Shown: piece by piece, positions 1-8,934 of the stretch
Layout: each line of letters begins with the position of its first letter
How positions within the stretch are numbered: position 1 is the first letter of the stretch
NCBI GenBank assembly: GCA_020060215.1
Contig: JAGVAP010000124.1
Location: forward strand, 22,192-86,191
Source: Deltaproteobacteria bacterium
GTDB lineage: Bacteria > Desulfobacterota > DSM-4660 > Desulfatiglandales > HGW-15
Direction: 5' to 3'
DNA length: 64,000 bases
The notes under the pieces: generated by a model
The model's input: the letters and a program-made list of their open reading frames with translations, nothing else
Told to the model about the DNA's origin: nothing
Databases searched by the model: none
Position numbers and translations under genes: made by a program

Positions 1-1731
1 ATACGAGGCGTACCCGTCCTGTGGGTGCCCTATGCCATTTTCCCTGCAAAGACCGAACGCCAGAGCGGCGTCCTGCCCCCCGCCGTCGGCTACTCGAGCA
101 GGAACGGGGCGGAGGTCGAACTCCCCATCTTCTGGGCCGTTTCCGACTGGACCGACGCCACTTTCTACGAGCATTACATGAGCGAGCGGGGGCTGATGCA
201 GGGGCTGGAATGGCGCTACGTGGCGAGAGAAGAGTCCAAGGGGGTCTTTCTTTTCGACATCCTTTCGGACCGGATCGATGAGAAAGATCTGTCCGATTCC
301 GAGCAGTCCGACATCAGCCCGTTCCCCAGGACCAACGATACACGGTACTGGTTCAGGAGCAAGGCCGACCAGGATATGCCCCTTGGTATCAGGGCCAGGC
401 TGGATACCGATTACCTGAGCGATCAGGACTACCTCCGTGAGTTTCAACAGGGCCTCTGGGGATACAAGAGCAGACCGGATCTCGTCCGGCAATTCGGCAG
501 ACCGGTGGAAGAGATCTTCTCCCCCTTCCGCACGTCCAGGGCCCGATTCAGCCGCGACCAGGCAGGCTACAGCCTCCAGGCCTACAGCTCCTATTCCCAG
601 CGCACCCTGCCGGTCGCCCCGGACGACACCCCGCAGCCCATCGGCGGGGCGACCTACTCCCTCCTGCCACGTTCGGTCCTGGGAGAACCCCTCTTCGTCC
701 GGTTCCGTTCGGACTATGACTATATCTGGCGCGATGTCGGAGACAGGGGACAGCGGGTGTTCGTCGGCCCCGAGGTGACTCGGCCCGTCTGGCTGGGTCC
801 CTACGTGGAGTTTCAACCTTCGGTGGGCTACACACGGGTTGCCCAGTTCTTCGAGAGAGAGGATGGGTTCACGGACGATCAGTCCAGGGACGCCTATGAT
901 CTTCGTGCGCGCCTTTCCACGCTGGTCGAGCGGACGTTCGACCTGGAATGGGGCGACACCAGGCGGGTGAAGCACAAGGTTTCCCCATCCTTGACCTACC
1001 GCTACAGAGAGTACAGCAATGGTTCCAGGAATCAGCCCTGGTTTGAACCGATCGCCGCCGAGAGCGGCACCAGACTGGTGGGTCTTTCTCGAACGAGCGG
1101 CCAGGCGACGGACCCTTTCCTGAGGTCGTTGGATACGATCGACGCGGAGAACGACCTGAACCTGATCGCCTTTTCCCTGGCCAATTTCCTGGACGCCAGG
1201 AAGGAGAACGAAAAAGGAGAGGTGACCTACACCCAGTGGGGGACCCTGGAGTTCATCCAGGGGTACGACCTCGGTGAGGCGAGGCGGGAGGGGGAACCCC
1301 TGGTGGAAGAAAGGCCTTTCGAGCCCCTCATGGCGATCCTCACCTTTCACCCCTTTGCCTACGTGGATGCGGCGAGCGAGGTCTGGTGGGACCACCACGA
1401 CAGCGAGGTGGCCCTGGTGGACACCTTTCTCGAGCTCAGCGTCCCGAGGGCGGGAGGCCGGACGGACCGGTATGGGCTGGAGTATATCTACGTCCCCGGA
1501 AGGAACGAAAGCATCGGCTACAACATCCACGTGAACCTCACCGAGTCCTTCGCCGTCGGGACCTCCCTGCAGCGGGAGCTGAATCTCGACCGTAACGTAG
1601 GCGCCAGGTACTATGTGCAATACCTCTCCCAATGCTGGGGGGTAAGGCTGTCCGTGGACAGCTACGCCGGGATCGACAGCGTGATGGTCTCCTTTACGCT
1701 CCTGGGACTAGGGGACATCGCCGGATGGTAG
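1..1731 (+). CDS. lptD: LPS-assembly protein LptD, C-terminal part (5' end outside window)
   Basis: The reading frame is open from the first base, so the gene begins before the window; about 576 C-terminal residues are present. LptD is the outer-membrane beta-barrel that inserts lipopolysaccharide into the outer leaflet with LptE. The opening stretch (VPVLWVPYAIFPAKTERQSG, residues 5-24 of the fragment) is the typical junction between the periplasmic jellyroll and the barrel. The rest has the alternating aromatic/polar pattern of barrel strands and ends in a hydrophobic strand, as outer-membrane proteins do. It converges on recR with about 90 bases between the stops. Confidence 0.88.
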   Translation: MRGVPVLWVPYAIFPAKTERQSGVLPPAVGYSSRNGAEVELPIFWAVSDWTDATFYEHYMSERGLMQGLEWRYVAREESKGVFLFDILSDRIDEKDLSDSEQSDISPFPRTNDTRYWFRSKADQDMPLGIRARLDTDYLSDQDYLREFQQGLWGYKSRPDLVRQFGRPVEEIFSPFRTSRARFSRDQAGYSLQAYSSYSQRTLPVAPDDTPQPIGGATYSLLPRSVLGEPLFVRFRSDYDYIWRDVGDRGQRVFVGPEVTRPVWLGPYVEFQPSVGYTRVAQFFEREDGFTDDQSRDAYDLRARLSTLVERTFDLEWGDTRRVKHKVSPSLTYRYREYSNGSRNQPWFEPIAAESGTRLVGLSRTSGQATDPFLRSLDTIDAENDLNLIAFSLANFLDARKENEKGEVTYTQWGTLEFIQGYDLGEARREGEPLVEERPFEPLMAILTFHPFAYVDAASEVWWDHHDSEVALVDTFLELSVPRAGGRTDRYGLEYIYVPGRNESIGYNIHVNLTESFAVGTSLQRELNLDRNVGARYYVQYLSQCWGVRLSVDSYAGIDSVMVSFTLLGLGDIAGW

Positions 1732-1821
1732 CCTGCACCAAGAGGCCGATCGCACCCGACGGCCGGCAGTATGGGGCAAAGTAGGCGAGGCGCCCCTTCC
1801 TGACCAGACCCGGTAAGAGGA

Positions 1822-2427
1822 TCACGACTGCAGCGGATTCCTTTTCCGGAGGGCATGCTGAAGGGTCATGGTGTCCATGTACTTGAGGTCTCCACCCATG
1901 GGGATCCCGAGGGCGATGCGGGTGACCCGGACGCCCCGGCCGGACAGGATCTTGGCCAGGTAGGACGCGGTCGCCTCGCCCTCGGTGGTCGGATTGGTTG
2001 CCAGGATGACCTCCTTCACCTCTTCCTGCACCAGCCGTCCCAGGAGTTCTCCGATCTTCAGGTCCTCAGGCCCGATCCCGTCGAGGGGCGAGAGCACGCC
2101 GTGGAGCACATGGTACCTCCCCTGGAAGATCCTGCTCTCCTCGATGGCAAGCTGGTCCCCGGGACCCTCCACGACACATACGAGGCCGTTCGCACGGCCC
2201 GGGTCCCGGCAGATGGGGCATGGATCCTGTTCGGTCAGGTTGTAGCAGACCGAGCAGAAATGGATCCGGTCCTTGACGGCGAGCAGTGATTGCGAGAGCC
2301 TCTCCGCCAGCTCCCGGTCGCTCCTCAGGATGAAGAGGGCGAGCCTCGTTGCGGACTTCTGCCCCACCCCGGGCAATCGGGAAAGCTCGTGGATCAGGCT
2401 CTCCAGGGGAGGGGGGTAAATGGACAT
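1822..2427 (-). CDS. recR: Recombination mediator protein RecR
   Basis: RecR works with RecO to load RecA on SSB-covered DNA at gaps. The 201-residue protein has the full family layout: an N-terminal helix-hairpin-helix (RLPGVGQKSA near residues 17-26), a four-cysteine zinc finger (C58, C61, C70, C73) and a Toprim domain from about residue 80 (VVEGPGD). It is the last gene of the minus-strand series tadA - two tRNA-Ser - dnaX - ybaB - recR. It starts 12 bases after the ybaB stop, which fits the widely conserved dnaX-ybaB-recR operon. Confidence 0.96.
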   Translation of the reverse strand: MSIYPPPLESLIHELSRLPGVGQKSATRLALFILRSDRELAERLSQSLLAVKDRIHFCSVCYNLTEQDPCPICRDPGRANGLVCVVEGPGDQLAIEESRIFQGRYHVLHGVLSPLDGIGPEDLKIGELLGRLVQEEVKEVILATNPTTEGEATASYLAKILSGRGVRVTRIALGIPMGGDLKYMDTMTLQHALRKRNPLQS

Positions 2428-2439
2428 AAGCGATCCTTT

Positions 2440-2769
2440 CTAGAAGAGACCGGGGATGTTGGGCAGATTGAGCCCCTGGGTGATCTTCCCCATCTCCTCG
2501 TTCATCATGTTCTTGGCCTTGGTGAGGCCGTCGTTCACCGCCGCGAGGATGAGGTCCTGCAGCATCTCGATGTCCTCGGGATCGACCACCTCCCGTTCGA
2601 TCTTTACGGAAAGGATCTCCTGTCTGCCGTTGGCCACCACGGTCACCATCCCTCCTCCGGCGGTGCCTTCGACCGTCTTCTCCGAAAGCTCCTCTTGTAG
2701 CTTTGCGAACTTGGCCTGAAACTGCTGGGCCTGTTTCATCAGGTTTCCAAGGTTGGGTATGCCTTTCAT
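2440..2769 (-). CDS. YbaB/EbfC family nucleoid-associated protein
   Basis: This is a 109-residue DNA-binding protein of the YbaB/EbfC family, small dimers that coat DNA. The frame is open further upstream, but the start at 2769 is chosen because it has a strong Shine-Dalgarno (AAGGAGGAATAAGG then ATG) and begins [15 protein letters not shown], the family's usual N-terminus. A central glycine-rich turn ([11 protein letters not shown]) and the [10 protein letters not shown] segment are also family features. It lies between dnaX and recR as in most proteobacteria. Confidence 0.94.
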   Translation of the reverse strand: MKGIPNLGNLMKQAQQFQAKFAKLQEELSEKTVEGTAGGGMVTVVANGRQEILSVKIEREVVDPEDIEMLQDLILAAVNDGLTKAKNMMNEEMGKITQGLNLPNIPGLF

Positions 2770-2854
2770 CCTTATTCCTCCTTTATCGCATTGCGGAAAA
2801 CCTGGTCCTGTAGGCCAGGTCCGGGACAGCGGGTCTCGCCTGGCAGAAGGACTT

Positions 2855-2967
2855 ATTGGAATGATAAAACCTTGGAACGGTGGAACAATGGGTCTGGAGC
2901 CGAATTCGGGGGAAACATGTGTTTCTGCCTGAGTGTTCCCGAGGTTCCGCCGGTCCATCATTCCAAT
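2855..2967. repeat. Intergenic palindromic element between dnaX and ybaB
   Basis: The arms attggaatgat (2855-2865) and atcattccaat (2957-2967) are a perfect 11-base inverted repeat around about 90 bases. It fills most of the 200-base gap between dnaX and ybaB, a gap that is usually very short in other genomes. Transcribed, it could fold into a long hairpin within the operon mRNA. Confidence 0.55.
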
Positions 2968-2969
2968 TT

Positions 2970-4580
2970 CTAGCTCTTCTTCCCGGGCAGTCCGCCCTGG
3001 ACCTCGCCGTTGAAGAGCTCGAGGACATCGCGGACCGGACCGGGGATTTCCTTCGCGCTCTTCGGGTCCTTTTTCTCGGCGTTTGAGGGACCTGCACCCT
3101 TCTCGCTGCGGATCACCCGGACCTCCATGTCTCTTCCGAAGTATTCCCTGCAGTACTCTTCGAGCTTCCTTTTTCTCTCCGGATCGTCCAGGAATGCGGC
3201 GGAAAAAGAACTGTCTCCCTTTGCGAGCTCCAGCACATTCCCCTTCTGACCCGCCAGGCGCCAGCTCCTGAGCACGTTTCCCATCGGTGCGCTCCTGGAA
3301 GAGAGATGTTCCAGAAAACCCTCCCAGTTCCGATTGTCCGGCCGGGCCTTGGCCGGCTCCCCGGGATCAGGCCCATATGCGGCCGGGGACTCCGAAAGCC
3401 CTCCCGGGCCGTTTGGATCCCGTGAAGAGGCCGCGCCGACGAGCCGGTCTTCCAGGCCCTCCAGCTTGCGGAGGATCTCGTCGAAGGAAAGCAGTTCACC
3501 CAGCCTGCAGAGCCGGATCAGGATGGTCTCCAGGACCAGTCTGGGGTGCGAGGTCAGCCTCAGGTCCTCCTCCCCGGCAATCAGCACGTTGAGGTACTGC
3601 TGCAACCTCTCCTGACCGGCGGTCTCCGCCTGTTGCCGGAGCTCCTGCTTGTCTCCGCCGCTCATCTCGAGGGTCGGGTTCTCCGGGTCGATCAGGGAGA
3701 CCAGCAGGTTCCTGAACTGGTCCATCAGGGAGCGATAGAATTCCCGGGTATCGTACCCGTAGTCGTAGATCCTCTCCACGATCTCCAGGCACGTCGCACC
3801 GTTTCCTCCGATCACGGCGAGGGATGCCTCCGAAATGATCCCCCGATCCATGATGCCCAGGATATCCGCAATATCGGCGTCCCGGACACTCCGGCCGGTG
3901 AAAGAGATCACCTGATCCAGCAGGCTTTCGGCATCCCTCATGCTCCCTTCCGCTTTCCTGGCGATGACGGCAAGGCCGGTCCGGCTGATCTCAAAGCCCT
4001 CCTGCTGCGAGATCTTCTCGAGCTGCTGCATGAGGGACTGGGGGGGGATCCGCTTGAAATCAAAACGCTGGCACCTGGAGAGGATGGTCACGGGGACCTT
4101 GTGGGGATCCGTGGTCGCAAAGATGAATTTTACGTGCGAAGGGGGCTCCTCGAGGGTCTTGAGGAGGGCGTTGAACGCAGGGAGGGTGAGCATGTGGACT
4201 TCATCGATGATATAGACCCTGAACCTGCCTACGGTCGGCATGTACTTGATGTTCTCTCTGAGATCCCGGATCTCTTCGATCCCGCGATTGGATGCGCCGT
4301 CGATCTCCTGGACATCCAGGGCGGACCCGCCGGTGATCTCCGTGCAGCTGGGGCAGGCATTGCAGGGGGTGCCGGGCTCTCCGCTCCGGCAGTTCATCGC
4401 CTTTGCAAAGATCCTGGCCACGGAGGTCTTTCCCACTCCCCTGGCGCCGCCGAAGAGATAGGCATGCGCGATCCGGTCTTCCTTCACCGCATTCGTCAGG
4501 GTCTGGGTAATATGCTCCTGGCCGACTACATCCTGAAAGATCTGGGGTCGCCATTTCCTGGCCAAGACCTCGTAAACCAT
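2970..4580 (-). CDS. dnaX: DNA polymerase III subunit gamma/tau
   Basis: DnaX is the ATPase of the clamp loader and joins it to the polymerase cores. The 536-residue product has the AAA+ signature in order: Walker [10 protein letters not shown] (44-52), a zinc module (C64, C73, C76, C79), Walker B with DEVH (126-129), sensor-1 (about 156-158) and the SRC arginine-finger motif (168-170). Residues past about 370 are low-similarity tau-like sequence. The start has AAGGTGAGCT before ATG. I did not find a canonical A-AAA-AAG slippery heptamer in the right frame, so whether a short gamma form is made is unknown. Confidence 0.95.
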   Translation of the reverse strand: MVYEVLARKWRPQIFQDVVGQEHITQTLTNAVKEDRIAHAYLFGGARGVGKTSVARIFAKAMNCRSGEPGTPCNACPSCTEITGGSALDVQEIDGASNRGIEEIRDLRENIKYMPTVGRFRVYIIDEVHMLTLPAFNALLKTLEEPPSHVKFIFATTDPHKVPVTILSRCQRFDFKRIPPQSLMQQLEKISQQEGFEISRTGLAVIARKAEGSMRDAESLLDQVISFTGRSVRDADIADILGIMDRGIISEASLAVIGGNGATCLEIVERIYDYGYDTREFYRSLMDQFRNLLVSLIDPENPTLEMSGGDKQELRQQAETAGQERLQQYLNVLIAGEEDLRLTSHPRLVLETILIRLCRLGELLSFDEILRKLEGLEDRLVGAASSRDPNGPGGLSESPAAYGPDPGEPAKARPDNRNWEGFLEHLSSRSAPMGNVLRSWRLAGQKGNVLELAKGDSSFSAAFLDDPERKRKLEEYCREYFGRDMEVRVIRSEKGAGPSNAEKKDPKSAKEIPGPVRDVLELFNGEVQGGLPGKKS

Positions 4581-4693
4581 AGCTCACCTTGAAAGACCAT
4601 TCTTCCGGGCGATTGGAAAGGGGATGGATCGGGAGCGGGAGGGCCGGAAGCAAAGCCCTCGACTTCAGCGGCATGGACTGCTCAGAAAAAAAG

Positions 4694-4789
4694 TGGCGGA
4701 GAGAGAGGGATTCGAACCCTCGGTACCGCTTTAAAGGCGGTACACGCGATTTCCAGTCGCGCTCCTTCAGCCATCTCGGACATCTCTCC
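4694..4789 (-). tRNA. tRNA-Ser (anticodon GGA)
   Basis: The reverse strand folds as a class II tRNA of 96 bases. The acceptor stem is GGAGAGA / TCTCTCC, the anticodon stem CGCGA / TCGCG encloses loop CTGGAAA (anticodon GGA), there is a long variable arm, and the T arm has GGTTCGAATCC. The CCA end is encoded. It is the second of two tandem serine tRNA genes upstream of dnaX. Confidence 0.96.
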
Positions 4790-4950
4790 GTGGCCGCACC
4801 GGGCTTCTCAACAACCGTAATCAAACGTAACGGGCGAAAAGGATCCCCTTCGCACCGCGCCAACAGGGACCCTCCGGTTCTTCCCTTGTGGCAGGTCTAC
4901 GCGCCGCTTCCGAAGGGCCGGTGGAGGGCTGCACATGTGTAAAACGGGAA

Positions 4951-5046
4951 TGGCGGAGAGGGTGGGATTCGAACCCACGTGCCCCGCTTTTCACGGGACA
5001 AGTCGATTTCGAGTCGACCCCGTTACGACCACTTCGGTACCTCTCC
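4951..5046 (-). tRNA. tRNA-Ser (anticodon CGA)
   Basis: This is another class II tRNA of 96 bases on the reverse strand. The acceptor stem is GGAGAGG / CCTCTCC, the anticodon stem GTCGA / TCGAC encloses loop CTCGAAA (anticodon CGA), and there is a long variable arm, a GGTTCGAATCC T arm and an encoded CCA. Its 5' 56 bases lie inside the annotated 3' end of tadA: the tadA stop codon is within this tRNA gene. Confidence 0.96.
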
Positions 5047-5518
5047 CCGTGCCTGTCACCCGTCTTCTGCGCGCGCTGAAAAACTCCTGCATGAGCCTTG
5101 AACACTCCCCCTGCAAGACCCCGGAGACGACCTCGATCCTGTGATTCAGCCGGGTGTCCCCGGCCAGATCGAAGAGGGACCCCGCAGCGCCCGACTTGGG
5201 GTCGAAGGCCCCGAAGACCAATCGGGAGATCCTTGCATTCAGGGCAGCCCCCATGCACATGGGGCAAGGTTCGATGGTGACCACAAGGGTGCACCCCGGG
5301 AGCCGGTAGTTTCCGCATCTGGCCGCTGCGGATCTCATGACCAGCAGTTCGGCATGTGCAGTGGGGTCCTTGAGGGAGACGGGCCGGTTATGGCCCGCTG
5401 CGAGGGTTCTTCCATCCTGATCAACGATCAAAGCCCCCACGGGGACCTCGCCTTCGGAAAAACCCTTTTCCGCTTCCCAGAGGGCTTCCTTCATCCAATG
5501 GCGGAAATCCTCATTCAT
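4991..5518 (-). CDS. tadA: tRNA-specific adenosine deaminase TadA
   Basis: TadA converts A34 of tRNA-Arg(ACG) to inosine. The deaminase core is intact: zinc ligand H55 and catalytic E57 in the HAE motif, and zinc ligands C85 and C88 in PCPMC. The natural family C-terminus (QEFFSARRRR) is reached at about residue 153. The last 18 or so residues are translated from the 5' part of the tRNA-Ser(CGA) gene and are probably not functional. There is no clear Shine-Dalgarno at 5518, and the nearest promoter-like hexamers lie only about 10 bases upstream. Confidence 0.93.
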   Translation of the reverse strand: MNEDFRHWMKEALWEAEKGFSEGEVPVGALIVDQDGRTLAAGHNRPVSLKDPTAHAELLVMRSAAARCGNYRLPGCTLVVTIEPCPMCMGAALNARISRLVFGAFDPKSGAAGSLFDLAGDTRLNHRIEVVSGVLQGECSRLMQEFFSARRRRVTGTGRGTEVVVTGSTRNRLVP

Positions 5519-5527
5519 CCACGGTTA

Positions 5528-5556
5528 TTTTTAACATGGACGGCCATGGTCGTCAA
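5528..5556 (-). promoter_or_regulatory. Possible sigma-70 promoter of tadA
   Basis: On the reverse strand TTGACG (5556-5551) is followed after 17 bases by TAAAAA (5533-5528). Transcription would begin within a few bases of the tadA ATG, giving a leaderless or nearly leaderless mRNA. This agrees with the absence of a Shine-Dalgarno. The -10 match is only moderate. Confidence 0.33.
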
Positions 5557-5652
5557 CCGCTACTTCTGATCGTCACGGGCCGCTCACCATGCGGGCCCAA
5601 ATCCACCGTCAACTTTCGCCTTGTGCCGTGAAACCTGCCGGTTGGGGGTTTT

Positions 5653-5781
5653 CCCGATTCACCAGCAGGCGTCAGATGCAAGCAGCGCCCGACGGCCCGA
5701 GGAGCGAGTCGTACAGGCCGGTACGTCGCAGCGACGAGGGACGAGGGCAACGCTGCAGATGATGCTTGATGGTGAATCGGG
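5653..5781. repeat. Palindromic intergenic element with 12-base perfect inverted ends
   Basis: cccgattcacca (5653-5664) and tggtgaatcggg (5770-5781) are perfect inverted copies. Inside them the two flanks still pair imperfectly, and the centre carries a further stem (gagtcgtac .. gtacgtcgc, about 5704-5730). The element sits in the otherwise empty 326-base gap (5519-5844) between tadA and the HNH gene. It is either a small non-autonomous mobile element or a structured RNA. Confidence 0.55.
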
Positions 5782-5844
5782 GGCGGGTTTTGCGCTTTGG
5801 CATTTTGGGAATGCCATGATAATCTTAAGTTTAGAAGGATGGGC

Positions 5845-6330
5845 ATGGAAAGGGTCGTTCGACCGGAACCGGCCGCGGGCGGGCAAGGCCGGTCATGGCC
5901 GTGTGAGAGAATAGCCGGCCGGGTCCCCGGGGAGGGGGACCGCCGCAGAGGTCAAGGCGTGCAGGATCGAAAGAAAGAAAAGGGCAGAAAAAAGAGGAAG
6001 GTCAAAGGGGGGCTCGGAGGCTCCGGACAGGTCGTCCCCGAGGAGGATTCCATCCGGAGGGAGAAGGAAAAGGCCCGGAGCCTGCGACGGTCCGCATGGT
6101 GGATGAGAAAACTCAGCGAAGGGGTCTGTTACTATTGCCGGGAGAAGGTCGGAAGCAGGAACCTGACCATGGATCATGTGATCCCTCTGAGCAGAGGGGG
6201 AAAGAGCCTCAAGGGCAATATCGTGGCCTGCTGCAAGGAATGCAACAACAGGAAGAAGTACCTGATCCCGGTAGAGTGGGACGAATACCTGAAAAAGCTC
6301 GCCGGCGCTGATCAGGAGCGGGATTCCTGA
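5845..6330 (+). CDS. HNH endonuclease family protein
   Basis: The C-terminal half is a clear HNH nuclease fold: a first zinc knuckle CYYC (about residues 95-98), the catalytic DH pair in LTMDHVIPLSRGG, a second knuckle (CCKEC, 129-133) and the terminal asparagine of ECNNRKK. The first 75 residues are basic and poorly conserved. The start at 5845 is preferred because AGAAGGA lies five bases upstream. A later GTG at 5959 would remove the least protein-like part, and an upstream ATG at 5797 has no ribosome site. Host function is unknown. It stands alone, not next to a methylase or integrase. Confidence 0.75.
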   Translation: MERVVRPEPAAGGQGRSWPCERIAGRVPGEGDRRRGQGVQDRKKEKGRKKRKVKGGLGGSGQVVPEEDSIRREKEKARSLRRSAWWMRKLSEGVCYYCREKVGSRNLTMDHVIPLSRGGKSLKGNIVACCKECNNRKKYLIPVEWDEYLKKLAGADQERDS

Positions 6331-6367
6331 CACGAGAGGCCGAGGGACGATGGACGACCGCGATCCT

Positions 6368-7180
6368 TCATGAACTCCTTCGCGAAACCCTGACCTCGGT
6401 GCCGATCAGGTCTTCCTCCGGGACACCCACCACCTCCGAGGCCCTGCCCATGTTCACGGCCACCTCCAGCAGGTTGGAGCTGTTGACGAGTGCCAGGGGT
6501 TGCCCCTCTTCAACGTCCGCGTAGGCGCGGTCCACCCTTTGAAGGCGCAGTCCCCCCACGTGGATGGAGGGGCCGGACGATCCCAGGAACCGATTGAGCA
6601 CTTCAGAGGCGATGTTGCTGACGAGATTCCCGAAATGGTCGACATGGATGATCTGCCCCTGGAGCGACTCCCCCTTGATCTGCACCACCGGGAGGGAGAC
6701 GGGTCTGGGATCGGTTACCGGGCCTCCAAGCTCTTCGAGCTCGACCCCGATGGAGAGGTGCGCCGCAACGGGCGCGAACACGTCCCTCCCGTGAAAGGTG
6801 GCGCTGACCGAGGGGAGAAAAAACCGTTCCGCCTGGAGACAGACGATCCGGGAATCGGCGGCATCCATGAGGACGGGCCAGAACAACCCGTTGTCCGGCC
6901 CCACGAAGGCATGGCCGTCCGCCTCCGCGGCGATCGGTCTCCGATCGCTTCCCACCCCCGGGTCCACTACCCCCAGATGAATGGTCCCGGGCGGGAAGAA
7001 CCGGTAGGCCTCCCGGATCACCCTGGCCCCTTCACAGATCGCCCCGGGCGGGACCTGGTGCGTGATATCCACCAGGCGGGCATGGGGGTTCACGGAGAGG
7101 ATCACGCCCTTCATCATGGCGACGTAAGGGTCGGCAAGACCGAAGTCGGTCATCAGGGTGATCACGCCGGACGGCTTCAC
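6368..7180 (-). CDS. SAM hydrolase / halogenase-fold protein (SAM hydroxide adenosyltransferase, DUF62)
   Basis: This 270-residue protein matches the family that splits S-adenosylmethionine to adenosine and methionine with water (or uses halide in fluorinase/chlorinase members). It begins with GVITLMTDFGLADPYVAMMK, including the family's DFG..D..V..MKG pattern, and contains VVDPGVG and a FVGPDNGLF segment typical of the hydrolase branch, then a C-terminal beta-barrel. The frame is open to 7471, but the upstream part is not protein-like. A GTG start at 7180 with GGAAGG six bases upstream gives the expected length. The physiological role of the family is still unclear. Confidence 0.86.
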   Translation of the reverse strand: MKPSGVITLMTDFGLADPYVAMMKGVILSVNPHARLVDITHQVPPGAICEGARVIREAYRFFPPGTIHLGVVDPGVGSDRRPIAAEADGHAFVGPDNGLFWPVLMDAADSRIVCLQAERFFLPSVSATFHGRDVFAPVAAHLSIGVELEELGGPVTDPRPVSLPVVQIKGESLQGQIIHVDHFGNLVSNIASEVLNRFLGSSGPSIHVGGLRLQRVDRAYADVEEGQPLALVNSSNLLEVAVNMGRASEVVGVPEEDLIGTEVRVSRRSS

Positions 7181-7709
7181 GGCCAACCTTCCAGGAGCCG
7201 GGGAACGGTCTCCCCCGCGTTGCCCGGGAGACCATATCCACCAGCCCCGAATGGGGGGTCCTCTCCAGACTGATCTCGGCGTCCAGACCGCCCGCCCTCC
7301 TGAGGAGTTCCGGGTCCAGGGATTCCCCGATCCCTCGATGTCTTTATGTCGCCGTCCATGGCCCCAAAGGCTAATGGAAACGTTCGTCGCAGTCAAGGCC
7401 GTCAGGGCGGAGTGCGGCCGGGGTGGATGCCGCCCCCTCGCGATGAAATGGATTGATCTTGAGACACACATGTGCTATCCAAAATCGACCGCACGAGCAG
7501 GCAGATGAAGGTGTTTTCCCCCGGAACGTGCGGAGCCCTCTTCTTCAGCTCTTTATCCGAAAACGGCACGGCTCGAGCATCCGGATGGATGGGATCCCGG
7601 AGGACCGTCTTTCATCGGCTGAAATCTTGTCGGAATACAGGAACCCCCTGGCGAACTGTTGTACCATCAGCGACCTACGAAGATAACCAGAACGAAAGGA
7701 GACGGGAAC
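7181..7709. other. Intergenic region without a supported gene
   Basis: The 529 bases between the DUF62 start and folD hold no ORF that I trust. On the reverse strand at about 7240-7340 one frame reads plausibly (ESLDPELLRRAGGLDAEIS) but has no start and is preceded by a stop, so it may be a gene remnant. A weak plus-strand promoter, TTGATC-17-TATCCA, is at 7453-7481. Confidence 0.5.
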
Positions 7710-8618
7710 ATGACGGCAAAACTGATCAAAGGCACAGATATACGTGAAGAGATCCTGGCGGAGATCAAGGCGGAGGTCGAGAAGATCAAGAAGGAGCGGG
7801 GGGTGGTCCCCGGGCTGGTGACCATCCTGGTCGGGCAAAACCCCGCTTCGATCTCCTATGTGACGGCCAAGATCGAGACGGCCAAGAGCCTCGGTTTTCA
7901 TGAGGTCCAGGACAGCCAGCCGGCGGACCTCTCGGAGAAGGCGCTGCTCGCGCTGATCGACAAATACAACAAGGACGACTCCATCCACGGCATCCTCGTG
8001 CAGCTTCCTCTGCCCAAGGGCGTCAACGAGAAGAAGGTGCTCAACGCCATCGATCCGGACAAGGATGTGGACGGGTTCCATCCGGTGAACGTGGGGCGGC
8101 TCATGATCGGCGGTTCCGAGGTGAAGTTCCCCCCGTGCACCCCTGCCGGGATCCAGGAGATGATCGTTCGCGCCGGTGTGGAGACGAACGGCGCCGAGGT
8201 CGTGGTCGTAGGGCGCTCCAACATCGTGGGCAAGCCGATCGCCAACATGATGCTCCAGAAGGGCAAGGGGGCAAACTCCACGGTGACCATCGTCCACACG
8301 GCGACCAAAGACCTCGCCTCTCACTGCAGGCGGGCGGATATCCTGATCGTGGCGGCCGGCGTTCCGGACCTCGTCAAGCCGGAGTGGATCAAGCCCGGGG
8401 CCTGCGTCATCGACGTGGGGGTCAACCGGGTGGGCGAGAAGGTGAGCGAGAAGACGGGCAAGAAGGTCGCCATCCTGAAAGGGGATGTGGACTTCGATGC
8501 GGCCAAGGAGATCGCCGGGTGGATTACGCCGGTCCCCGGGGGCGTCGGACCCATGACCATCACCATGCTCATGAAGAACACCCTGAGCTCCCTCAAGCAC
8601 AGGCTGGGGATCGCCTGA
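7710..8618 (+). CDS. folD: Bifunctional methylene-THF dehydrogenase / methenyl-THF cyclohydrolase FolD
   Basis: FolD interconverts methylene-, methenyl- and formyl-tetrahydrofolate using NADP. The 302-residue product has the catalytic Y50..K54 pair (SYVTAK), HGILVQLPLP, the DVDGFHPVN substrate loop, the GRSNIVGKP dinucleotide-binding turn and the terminal TPVPGGVGPMT signature. ATG at 7710 is preceded by GAAAGGAGACGGGAAC. The frame opens upstream, but that part lacks conservation. In anaerobes it usually supplies C1 units for biosynthesis or the Wood-Ljungdahl methyl branch. No other C1 gene is near. Confidence 0.96.
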   Translation: MTAKLIKGTDIREEILAEIKAEVEKIKKERGVVPGLVTILVGQNPASISYVTAKIETAKSLGFHEVQDSQPADLSEKALLALIDKYNKDDSIHGILVQLPLPKGVNEKKVLNAIDPDKDVDGFHPVNVGRLMIGGSEVKFPPCTPAGIQEMIVRAGVETNGAEVVVVGRSNIVGKPIANMMLQKGKGANSTVTIVHTATKDLASHCRRADILIVAAGVPDLVKPEWIKPGACVIDVGVNRVGEKVSEKTGKKVAILKGDVDFDAAKEIAGWITPVPGGVGPMTITMLMKNTLSSLKHRLGIA

Positions 8619-8769
8619 CCAAAACGAAAGGGGTTGCATGGAGTAGTGGAGTGATGGAGTCTGGGAATGCCGGGGATTTCCGCTCTTCCCCGTATCCCCG
8701 GCGTAAGAGTACAGGATGGTTCCCGCGCCATGGGCGTGGGGACCATTTCTTTTCATTTCGTCGTGATTG

Positions 8770-8870
8770 TTCCTGCGCCACAGGAACGGACGCGGGAGCG
8801 TCCGGGATGTGCGTTCCCACGCAGAGCATGGGAACGATAAGAAGAAAGCAGAGCGTGGGGAACGATAAGG
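8770..8870. repeat. Cluster of three REP-like hairpins
   Basis: Three consecutive palindromes stand downstream of folD: gttcctg..caggaac (about 8769-8787), ggacgc..gcgtcc (about 8788-8803) and cgttcccacgc-aga-gcatgggaacg (8812-8836). Part of the last is repeated directly as gcagagcgtggggaacgataag near 8849. Together with the repeat arm at 8881-8908 they fill the 316-base gap 8619-8934 between folD and the convergent kinase gene, where I see no gene. Confidence 0.6.
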
Positions 8871-8880
8871 AATGAAGAGC

Positions 8881-8908
8881 GACTTGGTGTCTTCGTGTCT
8901 TGGTGGCG
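8881..8908. repeat. Dispersed repeat family A, single-arm copy
   Basis: The string gacttggtgtcttcgtgtct and what follows, ending ggtggcg, is one arm of the palindromic repeat seen also at 22178, 38511 and 48278. This copy lacks its partner arm. Confidence 0.6.
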
Positions 8909-8934
8909 ATCGCCTGGGTTTTGCCCTTCAAGCT

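Noticed and set aside
25..27. GTG at 25 as the start of lptD
   Set aside because: The frame is open to base 1 and the residues before it already match the family, so the gene starts before the window.
3050..3090. Programmed frameshift site for gamma/tau in dnaX
   Set aside because: An A-run exists (GAGAAAAAGG) but it is not in the A-AAA-AAG phase and lies almost at the end of the gene.
3546..4592. Long plus-strand frame opposite dnaX
   Set aside because: It is the mirror of the dnaX coding strand, with no ribosome site or recognisable domain.
7177..7359. 60-codon frame (MDGDIKTSRDRG..) overlapping the DUF62 start as GTGA
   Set aside because: The overlap looks like coupling, but composition is Gly/Arg/Pro-rich like a shadow frame and there is no ribosome site before its ATG.
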